DNA from: a bacterium BMS3Abin08
Lineage (GTDB): Bacteria; Nitrospirota; Thermodesulfovibrionia; Thermodesulfovibrionales; JdFR-85
Reading direction: 5' to 3'
Length of the DNA: 33,434 nucleotides
Assembly: GCA_002897935.1 (NCBI GenBank)
Contig: BDTA01000111.1
Coordinates: forward strand, 1 to 33,434
How positions within the stretch are numbered: the first letter of the stretch is position 1; every line of letters starts with the position of its first letter. Below are positions 14,761 through 22,271 of this stretch, one piece after another. The notes below the pieces were generated by a model. That model was not told the DNA's origin, searched no databases, and worked only from the letters and a program-made list of their open reading frames with translations. Both the position numbers and the translations under genes were made by a program.

Positions 14761-14896
14761 TCTGTGTATAAACTGCCGTTTTTTGTTTTTGTCATGTCCC
14801 GAACGCTTTCGGGATATCCGGAACTTATTGAAAAGACCGGATTCCGGCTTAAGGACTGCCGGAATGACAGATAGAGAGACTGACTTTATACACAGA
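14761..14896 (+). mobile_element. MITE-like element 2 (TIR TCTGTGTATAAA)
   Basis: The same perfect TIRs as element 1 are at 14761-14772 and 14885-14896. The interior is shorter by about 38 bases but shares GAAAAGACCGGATTCCGG and the CCCGAACGCTTTCGGG hairpin. Both copies have the same orientation and flank the 13667-14260 gene. Confidence 0.75.
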
Positions 14897-14998
14897 TCTA
14901 ATGAGTATCAATGGGTGAAGTAGGGCGGGTATTGTGCTGCGGCTCCTTACCTGCCGTTTACCCGCAGCGTCAGACCGATTAAGAAGGAGGAACTGCCC

Positions 14999-15334
14999 AT
15001 GAACATGCCGGTGACAACAACTTTTACAATCGAGGGGTATACAATCAAGGAATACAAAGGAATAGTGAGAGGTATCATCGTGCGTGCCCCAACCATAGCC
15101 CAGGGGATACTGGGAGGCCTGAAGAACATCATCGGCGGCCGGATCGGCGCATACACGGATATGTGTGAGCAGGCACGACGACAGGCATATGATTTACTGA
15201 TAGAGCATGCACGAGACATTGGAGCAAACGCGGTAGTCGGATTAAGATATGATGCCTCCGAGGTTGTCAGTAAAGGGTCCGCAACGGAGGTGCTGTGTTA
15301 TGGCACAGCCGTCGTAATAGAGCCCGGACACTGA
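14999..15334 (+). CDS. YbjQ/UPF0145-family protein
   Basis: The 111-residue protein belongs to UPF0145 (YbjQ, DUF74), small cytoplasmic proteins that form pentamers and have been proposed to bind metal. Conserved features are TTFTIEGYTIKEYKGIVRG, GGLKNIIGGRIGAYTDMCEQ, RQAYDLLIEHARDIGANAVV and YDASE. The length is normal. A strong AAGAAGGAGGAA precedes the ATG. Function is unproven. It is followed by a MITE-like element and a REP element rather than by a partner gene. Confidence 0.9.
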   Translation: MNMPVTTTFTIEGYTIKEYKGIVRGIIVRAPTIAQGILGGLKNIIGGRIGAYTDMCEQARRQAYDLLIEHARDIGANAVVGLRYDASEVVSKGSATEVLCYGTAVVIEPGH

Positions 15335-15341
15335 TATGTTA

Positions 15342-15509
15342 ACGGGCTGTTGCCCAAATAGGAAAATACCCTTACTGTCATTCTGGACTTGATTCAGAAT
15401 CTAATAGAAACAATGAGTTACGAGATTACGAAACAATACCCCGGGAGTTTTCGGGCCCCAGGATTCATAATACCGGTAACGTCATCTTTCTATCTGGGCA
15501 ACAGCCCGT
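15342..15509 (+). mobile_element. MITE-like element 3 (TIR ACGGGCTGTTGCCCA)
   Basis: Perfect 15-bp terminal inverted repeats ACGGGCTGTTGCCCA (15342-15356) and TGGGCAACAGCCCGT (15495-15509) enclose about 138 bases with CCCCGGGAGTTTTCGGGCCCC-like pairing. There is no coding content. It begins 7 bases after the ybjQ-like stop codon, so it could also act as a terminator-like structure. Confidence 0.65.
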
Positions 15510-15537
15510 GCAGACCACGTACTGTATGGTGTAATGA

Positions 15538-15653
15538 GTCAAGCTCTCCGACCAAAGGTCTGAGCTTGCCAATGTAAGGAAAATTTGATTAATTACATTC
15601 CTTGCCTTCATCCCCGACCTAAGGTCGGGTCTTTCGGCAAGGTGCATTGTAAT
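15538..15653 (+). repeat. REP-like double hairpin, type B copy 2
   Basis: It is almost identical to 6504-6620, with the hairpins CAAGCTCTCCGACC/GGTCTGAGCTTG and CCCGACC/GGTCGGG. It ends GGTGCATTGTAAT just before the Smr-domain gene. Confidence 0.85.
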
Positions 15654-15672
15654 CAAAGATGTGGAGGATAAA

Positions 15673-16305
15673 ATGTCCACATTCAGTCACAGGCCGTTTG
15701 ATGGATTAAAGGGGCTCCTCAAGGATGAGCATACGGCCTCTGTCAAGGAGCATGTTCCCTGTAAGGATACGAAGGGGATTGCTGATGATAGCGAGTTGTT
15801 CCGTGAGGCTATGTCGGGGGTACGGGAGATAAAGGCCTATAGGGAATTACCATGCCGTCCACCACAGCATCATGCCATAAAAGACCGGCACGACCCCGAA
15901 AGAGAGGCGGAAAACATACTGAACGAAATCATCTCCGGAAAGAGAGCCATCCCGCTGCAGGACACAACGGAGTATGTTGAGTGGGTAAACCCTTCATATC
16001 GGAAGGAACTGCCAAGACTGCTCCATGAGGGGAGGTTTTCCGTCCAGGATTTTATCGACCTCCATGGTTACGGGGTTGATGAGGCAAATGATGCACTGGG
16101 GCTGTTTCTTAAGGAATCGATGACAAACAGAAAAAACTGCGTAAAGATCATCCACGGGAGGGGGTTGCGTTCCAGGGAAGGACCGGTTCTGAAAAGCGCG
16201 GTAACCCGGTGGCTCATGAAGGAATTCAGAAAACATGTAATTGCCTATGTAACGGCAAGGGCCTGCGACGGAGGGCTGGGGGCTATTTATGTCCTCCTCA
16301 GATAA
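15673..16305 (+). CDS. Smr-domain protein
   Basis: The 210-residue protein has a C-terminal Smr domain (about residues 120-210) with the signatures DLHGYGVDEA and KIIHGRGLRSREGPVLKSAV. Smr domains are DNA/RNA nucleases, found in MutS2 and as stand-alone proteins (YdaL-like). The N-terminal about 110 residues are charged and not recognised. The start at 15673 is chosen because GGAGG lies 5 bases upstream; an in-frame GTG at 15661 overlaps that site. It stands alone after a REP element. Its substrate is unknown. Confidence 0.88.
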   Translation: MSTFSHRPFDGLKGLLKDEHTASVKEHVPCKDTKGIADDSELFREAMSGVREIKAYRELPCRPPQHHAIKDRHDPEREAENILNEIISGKRAIPLQDTTEYVEWVNPSYRKELPRLLHEGRFSVQDFIDLHGYGVDEANDALGLFLKESMTNRKNCVKIIHGRGLRSREGPVLKSAVTRWLMKEFRKHVIAYVTARACDGGLGAIYVLLR

Positions 16306-16359
16306 AACCTCTTTATAAGTAAAGGTTAATTTTCTATTAAAATAAAAAATCTCCTTTCC

Positions 16360-16389
16360 TTGACTAATCCCGGGGGCTGCTATTATCAT
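16360..16389 (+). promoter_or_regulatory. Sigma-70-like promoter of CBS/permease operon
   Basis: TTGACT (16360-16365) and TATCAT (16384-16389) are 18 bases apart. An A/T-rich CTATTAAAATAAAAAAT lies just upstream as a possible UP element; the same motif precedes the promoter at 19857. Confidence 0.45.
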
Positions 16390-16439
16390 ACTCCCTGGTG
16401 CATTAACGCATCCAAATACGAATCCCGATGGAGGTTCTT

Positions 16440-16916
16440 GTGAAGGCAAAAGACATAATGGAGCCAATTACAAGCTATTTATCCCCGGATAACACCCTTA
16501 AAGAAACGGTTAACAGGATGAGGGTAACAAGCAGGGGAGAAAATAAGGTAGGGGTAAAAGGGTTGTTGGTACTTGATAAAGAAAAGAACCTTGTGGGGAT
16601 TGTCTCAATTAAGGATATCCTCAAGGCGATCATACCATCCTATATGTCATTGATGGAACTTGGTGATTTTACCTGGGACGGTATGCTTGAGGAGATGGCA
16701 AAGAAGGTTGCCGACAAAAAGGTTTCAGAGATTATGACAAGGGAAGTGATATCAGTGCCTGATGATGCTCCCCTTATGGAGTGTGCAAACCTGATGGTAA
16801 GTAAGAATCTCCAGAGGATCCCCGTTGTTAATAATGAACAGAAGATAGTCGGTATAATTTATGTGCGTGACCTGTACTATGCAATTGTAAAAGCATTGCT
16901 CGATAAGGAGAACTGA
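16440..16916 (+). CDS. CBS-domain protein
   Basis: The 158-residue protein consists of two CBS domains. The first has DIMEPITSYLSPDNTLKE and VGVKGLLVLDKEKNLVGIVS; the second has VSEIMTREVISVPDDAPLME and RIPVVNNEQKIVGIIYVRDL. Such pairs bind adenine nucleotides and often regulate transporters. It ends one base before the first permease gene, so regulation of that permease is inferred. A GTG start at 16440 is preferred because GGAGG lies 5 bases upstream; the ATG at 16428 overlaps that site. A deleted copy of this gene is found before the second permease. Confidence 0.87.
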   Translation: MKAKDIMEPITSYLSPDNTLKETVNRMRVTSRGENKVGVKGLLVLDKEKNLVGIVSIKDILKAIIPSYMSLMELGDFTWDGMLEEMAKKVADKKVSEIMTREVISVPDDAPLMECANLMVSKNLQRIPVVNNEQKIVGIIYVRDLYYAIVKALLDKEN

Positions 16917-16917
16917 C

Positions 16918-18288
16918 ATGGCTCAAGAGGTTGTTGAAACAACACAACAGTTTGTAATGAATTCCACATTCTGGACCGCCACCATCATCTTTCTGCTTTC
17001 ATACATAATCATCGTATCAGAGAAGATACACAAGACCATCGTGGCCCTCGTAGGTGCATCACTCATGATAGTTCTGAAGATACTCCAGCAGCGTGAGGCG
17101 TTTCATCTTGAAGAGTTTGGAATTGACTGGAATGTGATATTCCTTTTGATCTCGATGATGATCATAATAAATCTCATGCGGCCTACCGGGTTCTTTGAAT
17201 ACATAGCGATTAAGAGTGCCAAATTGGGGCGGGGAGAGCCCTTCAGGATCATGGTTATTTTTGCTGTTGTCACGGCTGTGCTCAGTGCCATTCTTGATAA
17301 TGTTACTACAGTCCTCCTCCTTGCCCCGGTCACACTGCTTATTGCCGATGCCCTCGAGGTCGATCCCATACCGTTTCTTATAGCCGAAGCAATGGCATCC
17401 AACATAGGCGGAACGGCAACTCTTATCGGCGACCCTCCCAATATCATGATAGCATCTAAGGCAAAGCTCGACTTTATGGACTTTATTTACAACCTTACCC
17501 CGGTAATTATTGTCATTATGGTAGTGTTTCTCCTTGTATTGAAGCTGATATTCGGCAGAAAACTCCACGTAAAGCCTGAGCTGAAACAGAGGGTGCTCGA
17601 AATGAATGAACGGGAGGCCATAAAAGACCCCGTTATGCTGAAGAAGTCTCTCTTTGTACTTCTTATTGTTGTACTGGGTTTTGTCTTCCATGGCATGTTC
17701 AACTACGAACCTGCCACGGTTGCCCTTTTCGGAGCGGCATTGCTCCTTCTGCTGTCAGGCACCCATGATCCTCACCGCTACCTTGCAGAGGTTGAATGGC
17801 CGACGATCTTCTTCTTCATGGGACTGTTTATTATCATTGGAGGCGTGGTAAAGGTTGGCTTGATTAAATGGATGTCGCTGGAAGTGCTCGCCATAACGCA
17901 CGGGAATATGTTGGCAACCAGTATGCTTTTGATGTGGTTTTCCGCCTTTGCCTCGGCATTTGTGGACAACATCCCCTATGTGGCTACAATGAACCCTCTG
18001 ATTATTGATATGGCGCACCAGCTATGGCCACAGCTTCAAGGCTTGAAGCTCCTGCATAACCCTGATTTAATGCCCATCTGGTGGTCCCTTGCCCTCGGTG
18101 CATGCCTTGGTGGAAACGGGACAGCAATCGGCGCATCGGCAAACGTGATTATCGTAGGAATGTCGGAGAGGGCAGGGAAGAAAATATCCTTTATTAAATT
18201 TCTTGCCTATGGTATTCCAATAATGATATTGACCGTCTTTATTTCGATGATTTATGTATGGTTGAGATATTACGTGCTGAAGATCTGA
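16918..18288 (+). CDS. NhaD/ArsB-family permease, copy 1
   Basis: The 456-residue protein is an ion-transporter-superfamily permease with about 11 to 12 membrane helices. Two hairpin signatures are clear: ILDNVTTVLLLAPVTLL with GGTATLIGDPPNIMIASKAK in the first half, and FVDNIPYVATMNPLI with GGNGTAIGASANVIIVGMSE in the second. This pattern is shared by ArsB, NhaD and P-protein relatives; Na+/H+ exchange, anion or arsenite export cannot be separated by sequence alone. It follows the CBS gene by one base. The N-terminus has a short polar segment before the first helix. Confidence 0.9.
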   Translation: MAQEVVETTQQFVMNSTFWTATIIFLLSYIIIVSEKIHKTIVALVGASLMIVLKILQQREAFHLEEFGIDWNVIFLLISMMIIINLMRPTGFFEYIAIKSAKLGRGEPFRIMVIFAVVTAVLSAILDNVTTVLLLAPVTLLIADALEVDPIPFLIAEAMASNIGGTATLIGDPPNIMIASKAKLDFMDFIYNLTPVIIVIMVVFLLVLKLIFGRKLHVKPELKQRVLEMNEREAIKDPVMLKKSLFVLLIVVLGFVFHGMFNYEPATVALFGAALLLLLSGTHDPHRYLAEVEWPTIFFFMGLFIIIGGVVKVGLIKWMSLEVLAITHGNMLATSMLLMWFSAFASAFVDNIPYVATMNPLIIDMAHQLWPQLQGLKLLHNPDLMPIWWSLALGACLGGNGTAIGASANVIIVGMSERAGKKISFIKFLAYGIPIMILTVFISMIYVWLRYYVLKI

Positions 18289-18369
18289 TGTACTGAAAAG
18301 GCAATAATCATTAACATGCATCAAGGCTTTACTTCCTTCTGTCTTCAGGACAATCCTTCAATTTTAATA

Positions 18370-18405
18370 GTGAAGGCAAGAGAAATAATGGAGGATAAGG
18401 AATGA
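18370..18405 (+). pseudogene. 11-codon relic of a duplicated CBS-domain gene
   Basis: The frame GTG AAG GCA AGA GAA ATA ATG GAG (VKAREIME) matches the start of the CBS gene at 16440 (VKAKDIME). It then runs GAT AAG GAA TGA, matching the end of that gene (DKE-N-stop). Everything between was deleted. The stop overlaps the start of permease copy 2 (ATGA). The relic shows that the CBS-permease pair was duplicated and the second CBS gene collapsed. It may still serve as a translated leader. Confidence 0.75.
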
Positions 18406-19772
18406 CGCACGAGGCAGTTACCGCATCCCAGCCCTTTGTGATTAATACAACCTTCTGGACAGCCACGGCTATATTTATAATTGCCTATGCATTAATAGTA
18501 TCCGAGAAGATACACAAAACAGTTGTTGCCATCGTTGGGGCATCCCTGATGCTTGTGCTGAAGATACTCCAGCAGCGTGAGGCATTTCATGTTGAAGAAT
18601 TCGGCATTGACTGGAATGTGATATTCCTTTTGATCTCGATGATGATCATAATAAATCTCATGCGTCCCACAGGATTCTTTGAATACATAGCGATTAAGAG
18701 CGCCAAATTGGGACGGGGAGAGCCCTTCAGGATCATGGTTATTTTTGCTGTTGTCACGGCTGTGCTCAGTGCCTTCCTTGATAATGTTACTACTGTTCTC
18801 CTTCTTGCCCCTGTTACACTCCTGATTGCCAATGCCCTTGAGGTTGACGCCATACCCTTTCTTATCGCCGAGGCACTTGCCTCAAACATCGGCGGTACTG
18901 CGACACTTATTGGTGACCCGCCAAACATCATGATCGCCTCCAAGGCAAAGCTTGACTTTATGGACTTTATTTACAACCTGACACCGGCAATTATTATTAT
19001 AATGGTTGCCTTTCTGTTTGTTCTGAAACTGATATTTGGTAAGAAACTCCAGGTCAGGCCGGAATTGAAACAGAGGGTTATGGAGATGAATGAAAGGGAG
19101 GCTATAAAGGATCCCCTGATGCTGAAAAAGTCTCTCTTTGTACTCGGGATGGTACTTATTGGGTTTGTCTTTCATGGAAAGTTCAACTATCAACCGGCAA
19201 CTGTGGCCCTGTTTGGAGCGGGACTGCTGCTGCTGCTTTCAGGCACTAAAGAGCCGCACCATGTCCTTGCCGAGGTGGAATGGCCGACAATATTCTTCTT
19301 TATGGGACTCTTTATTATCATAGGTGGGGTTGTGAAGGTCGGATTGATAAAGTGGATGTCCCTGAAGGTCCTTGCCATTACCCACGATAACATGTTTGCA
19401 ACGAACATGCTCATTATGTGGTTTTCCGCCTTTGCCTCGGCTTTTGTAGATAATATTCCCTATGTTGCGACAATGAATCCATTACTCATCGACATGGCTA
19501 AAGTAATCTGGCCGCACCTGCAGGGTACAGACCTCCTCCATAATCCGGAACTCATGCCCCTCTGGTGGTCTCTCTCTCTTGGCGCATGTCTTGGTGGTAA
19601 TGGAACGGCCATCGGGGCATCTGCAAATGTAATCGTGGTTGGCATGGCCGAGAGGGCAGGGAAGAAGATATCCTTTTTGAAATTTATGGCGTATGGAATG
19701 CCTGTCATGATACTAACGGTGCTTATAGCTACGATTTATGTCTGGCTGAGGTACTATGTTCTTAAGATATAG
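18402..19772 (+). CDS. NhaD/ArsB-family permease, copy 2
   Basis: This 456-residue paralog of the preceding permease is closely similar throughout and shares both hairpin signatures (FLDNVTTVLLLAPVTLL, GGTATLIGDPPNIMIASKAK, FVDNIPYVATMNPLL, GGNGTAIGASANVIVVGMAE). Differences are conservative and concentrate in the N-terminal 20 residues and in loops. Its own CBS partner is reduced to an 11-codon relic that overlaps the start codon. The tandem pair may act as homo- or heterodimers, or be specialised for different ions. Substrate is uncertain, as for copy 1. Confidence 0.9.
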   Translation: MTHEAVTASQPFVINTTFWTATAIFIIAYALIVSEKIHKTVVAIVGASLMLVLKILQQREAFHVEEFGIDWNVIFLLISMMIIINLMRPTGFFEYIAIKSAKLGRGEPFRIMVIFAVVTAVLSAFLDNVTTVLLLAPVTLLIANALEVDAIPFLIAEALASNIGGTATLIGDPPNIMIASKAKLDFMDFIYNLTPAIIIIMVAFLFVLKLIFGKKLQVRPELKQRVMEMNEREAIKDPLMLKKSLFVLGMVLIGFVFHGKFNYQPATVALFGAGLLLLLSGTKEPHHVLAEVEWPTIFFFMGLFIIIGGVVKVGLIKWMSLKVLAITHDNMFATNMLIMWFSAFASAFVDNIPYVATMNPLLIDMAKVIWPHLQGTDLLHNPELMPLWWSLSLGACLGGNGTAIGASANVIVVGMAERAGKKISFLKFMAYGMPVMILTVLIATIYVWLRYYVLKI

Positions 19773-19856
19773 CCACAGGGGGAATGTGGGCTGAATCTGT
19801 AGAAACACCTATAACTTCATTTTAATGTCCTATTAAAATAAAAAATTGCCACTTTA

Positions 19857-19886
19857 TTGACATCACATGCCACAGAGGGGTATTAT
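19857..19886 (+). promoter_or_regulatory. Sigma-70 promoter of TSUP operon
   Basis: TTGACA (19857-19862) and TATTAT (19881-19886) are separated by 18 bases, with the A/T-rich motif CCTATTAAAATAAAAAATTG just upstream. The expected transcript has a leader of about 70 bases before the TSUP start codon. Confidence 0.6.
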
Positions 19887-19894
19887 ACCCATCA

Positions 19895-19931
19895 GTTGTT
19901 TTATGCAATGATGCTGTTGCATATTTAAACA
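19895..19931 (+). promoter_or_regulatory. Degenerate palindromes in TSUP leader
   Basis: GTTGTTTTATGCAATG (19895-19910) and TGTTGCATATTTAAACA (19915-19931) resemble imperfect versions of the TGTTGC-N5-GCAACA palindrome found beside the sigma-54 regulator genes. Their position at the expected transcript start would suit a repressor or activator. The match is weak. Confidence 0.3.
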
Positions 19932-19962
19932 TTTCTGGTCGGTTTTAAAGGAGGCTGATATA

Positions 19963-20919
19963 ATGTCACGGAATTGGCGGGTTCTATTAGCGGTAATTTT
20001 TGTAATCGCCGGAACATTCCTCTCAAGCTCTACCGGTTTCTGTGGGGAGGCTGCAGAGGCTGCTACAAAGGGCTCTTCACTTGCCTGGTGGATGTGGCCG
20101 ATCATACTCTTTTTCTTCACCTTCTTCCTGGGCATTCTCGCCGTGGTGGCAGGAGTTGGAGGGGGGGTGCTTTTTGTTCCGATTGTCAGCAGCTTTTTCC
20201 CCTTTAACCTTGATTTTGTCAGGGGTGCAGGGTTGCTTGTTGCGCTGTCCGGTGCACTCTCCGCCGGCCCCGGGCTTCTAAGGAGGGGGCTTGCAAACCT
20301 GCGATTGGCCCTCCCGATGGCCCTGATCGCCTCCACCTGTTCCATATTTGGCGCCATGGTAGGTCTGGCCTTGCCCACCAACGTGGTACAGATAGCCCTT
20401 GGTGCAACAATAATCGGCATAGTAATCATAATGGCGACTGCCAAGCGGTCAGACTTTCCGGAGGTGGAAAAACCGGATGCACTCTCTTCGGCACTGAGGA
20501 TAGCCGGCATCTACTATGAGGAATCGCAGGGGAAGGAGATAAACTGGCAGATCCACAGGACACCTTTAGGGCTTGCTCTCTTTATCCTGATTGGATTTAT
20601 GGCCGGTATGTTCGGCCTCGGTGCAGGGTGGGCTAATGTTCCTGTACTCAACCTGCTGCTCGGTGCCCCGCTCAAAATTTCCGTGGCAACGAGCGTATTT
20701 CTGCTTTCCATTACCGATACGGCAGCGGCCTGGGTTTATGTGAACAAAGGAGCAGTGCTTCCACTGATTGCTGTTCCATCCGTTGCCGGGATGATGCTTG
20801 GAACGAGGATCGGTGTTAAGATACTGGCTAAGGCCAAGCCCAAGGCAGTGAAATGGATAGTTGTAAGCATTCTCTTTCTTGCCGGGTTCAGGGCATTATT
20901 AAAAGGATTAGGGATATGA
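19963..20919 (+). CDS. TSUP (TauE/SafE) family permease
   Basis: The 318-residue membrane protein belongs to the 4-toluene sulfonate uptake (TauE/SafE) family, which exports sulfite or organosulfonates. It has an N-terminal signal-like helix, then two repeats beginning FFTFFLGILAVVAGVGGGVL (about residues 48-67) and IGFMAGMFGLGAGWANVPVL (about 208-227). The long loop in the middle is polar. GGAGG lies 8 to 9 bases before the ATG. The next two genes follow closely, so transport is coupled to a small membrane protein and a stress protein in one operon. The true substrate is not known. Confidence 0.88.
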   Translation: MSRNWRVLLAVIFVIAGTFLSSSTGFCGEAAEAATKGSSLAWWMWPIILFFFTFFLGILAVVAGVGGGVLFVPIVSSFFPFNLDFVRGAGLLVALSGALSAGPGLLRRGLANLRLALPMALIASTCSIFGAMVGLALPTNVVQIALGATIIGIVIIMATAKRSDFPEVEKPDALSSALRIAGIYYEESQGKEINWQIHRTPLGLALFILIGFMAGMFGLGAGWANVPVLNLLLGAPLKISVATSVFLLSITDTAAAWVYVNKGAVLPLIAVPSVAGMMLGTRIGVKILAKAKPKAVKWIVVSILFLAGFRALLKGLGI

Positions 20920-20938
20920 GGAATACGGGGGTGATAAT

Positions 20939-21352
20939 ATGAGGATCGGAACAAAACCATCTGAAGAACAGTTAAAATATGCGTCCGTCCTCCAGAAGGT
21001 TGGTCTCGGAGGGCTTGCACTCCTGGTAATCGGCTTTGTCGTTTACGTCAGTGAGATCTTACCGGCATTTGTACCTGTCAACGAGATACCCCAGTTATGG
21101 GGATTGAGGGTTGATGAGTTTGTGGAGAAGACCGGTATGCCGACAAAATGGGACTGGGTTCCCCTTCTTCGATATGGCGATATGGTGAGCTTTCTTGGGA
21201 TAATCCTGCTTGCCGCCGCAACACTTGTCTGTTTCATAGCGGTTTTGCCGGCCTTTCTGAAGAAGAAAGACACACCTTATACTGTTATAATAATAATACA
21301 GATCATTGTATTGCTTCTTGCGGCAAGCGGAATTATTACAGGAGGTCATTGA
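20939..21352 (+). CDS. Small membrane protein, DUF1634-like
   Basis: The 137-residue protein has three membrane helices (about residues 22-42, 82-108, 115-133) and a periplasmic-side loop VDEFVEKTGMPTKWDWVPLL. Small three-helix proteins of this type (DUF1634-like) are commonly encoded next to TSUP permeases, but I cannot confirm that this one belongs to that family. It lies 19 bases after the TSUP gene and one base before the Usp gene. It probably works with the permease. Confidence 0.65.
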   Translation: MRIGTKPSEEQLKYASVLQKVGLGGLALLVIGFVVYVSEILPAFVPVNEIPQLWGLRVDEFVEKTGMPTKWDWVPLLRYGDMVSFLGIILLAAATLVCFIAVLPAFLKKKDTPYTVIIIIQIIVLLLAASGIITGGH

Positions 21353-21353
21353 T

Positions 21354-22190
21354 ATGCTGAAAGGAGAGGTTTGTCCTATAGCAAAACTTGAGACGATACT
21401 GCTTGCTACAGACGGCTCTGATTACAGTGAAGGAGCCGTAAGGGAGGCAATCAGATTCGCCAACAAATGCACCAGCAGACTGTTTGTAATATCCGTCGTT
21501 GAAACGAATCCCGAACTTGCAATCTATGCACCGGATGTCGTTGAAAAAATAGAAAAACAGACATTTGAAACCCTTAAAAGAATAAAAGAACGTGCCGAAG
21601 GTAAAGGGATAACCTGTGAAATCATTTCTCACAGTGGTGAATCGCCCCATAAATACATCGTTGAGGAAGCAGAAAGACTGAATGCCGATATTATCATAAT
21701 GGGCAGAAGGGGCAGAAGGGGCTTGATGAAGCTCATGATGGGGAGTGTAACCGCACTGGTAATCGGTCATGCGCCCTGCAAGGTCTTTGTGGTTCCGAGG
21801 GCCGGTGAACTGAAGTGCGAAAGAATCCTTGTGGCCACCGACGGCTCTGAATACAGCGAAAAGGCAGTGAGAGAAGCAATAAGTATCGCAAAAAGGTGTG
21901 GAAGCAGTATCGTTGCCATATCTGTTGAACACAGGGAATCAGAACTCCAAAGGGCGAAAGACAACGTGAGGCATATAAGGGATTTCGCTGACAAAGAAGG
22001 GGTGGAAGCTGAGACCTTTGCAATTACAGGTACGCCTTATGAATCGATTGTTACTACCGCACAGGTGAAAAATGCCGACCTTATCGTTATCGGCCGCCAT
22101 GGGAGAACCGGGTTAAGGAAACTCCTCTTGGGAAGTGTTGCCGAGAGGGTCATTGCCCTTGCTCACTGTTCCGTATTGGTTTTAACCTGA
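21354..22190 (+). CDS. Tandem universal stress protein
   Basis: The 278-residue protein contains two UspA domains. Domain 1 (about residues 12-148) has ETILLATDGSDYSEGAVREA and the ATP-binding loop MGRRGRRGLMKLMMGSVT. Domain 2 (about 152-278) has ERILVATDGSEYSEKAVREA and IGRHGRTGLRKLLLGSVAE. Both G-x2-G-x9-G-(S/T) loops are present, so both should bind ATP. The start at 21354 is chosen because GGAGGT lies upstream at 21341; the longer frame from 21306 overlaps the previous gene. It is the last gene of the TSUP operon and is followed by a strong terminator. Confidence 0.92.
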   Translation: MLKGEVCPIAKLETILLATDGSDYSEGAVREAIRFANKCTSRLFVISVVETNPELAIYAPDVVEKIEKQTFETLKRIKERAEGKGITCEIISHSGESPHKYIVEEAERLNADIIIMGRRGRRGLMKLMMGSVTALVIGHAPCKVFVVPRAGELKCERILVATDGSEYSEKAVREAISIAKRCGSSIVAISVEHRESELQRAKDNVRHIRDFADKEGVEAETFAITGTPYESIVTTAQVKNADLIVIGRHGRTGLRKLLLGSVAERVIALAHCSVLVLT

Positions 22191-22212
22191 TATTCCTGAT
22201 ATTATTCTGTAT

Positions 22213-22251
22213 AAAAAAAGAGGCGGTTTTAAATTAAAACCGCTTTTTTTT
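22213..22251. terminator. Bidirectional intrinsic terminator
   Basis: A hairpin with arms GCGGTTTTAA and TTAAAACCGC (22223-22243) is followed by eight T and preceded by seven A. It can stop transcription from the Usp gene on the + strand and from the permease gene that ends at 22272 on the minus strand. Confidence 0.9.
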
Positions 22252-22271
22252 ATGATTGATTACGGTACTGC

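Noticed and set aside
19931-19962. Sigma-54 promoter before the TSUP gene
   Set aside because: GG and GC are not at the required 10-base spacing; a sigma-70-like promoter fits better.
19863-20510. Long minus-strand open frame opposite the TSUP gene
   Set aside because: It is antisense to a clear permease gene, has low-complexity composition and no ribosome binding site.
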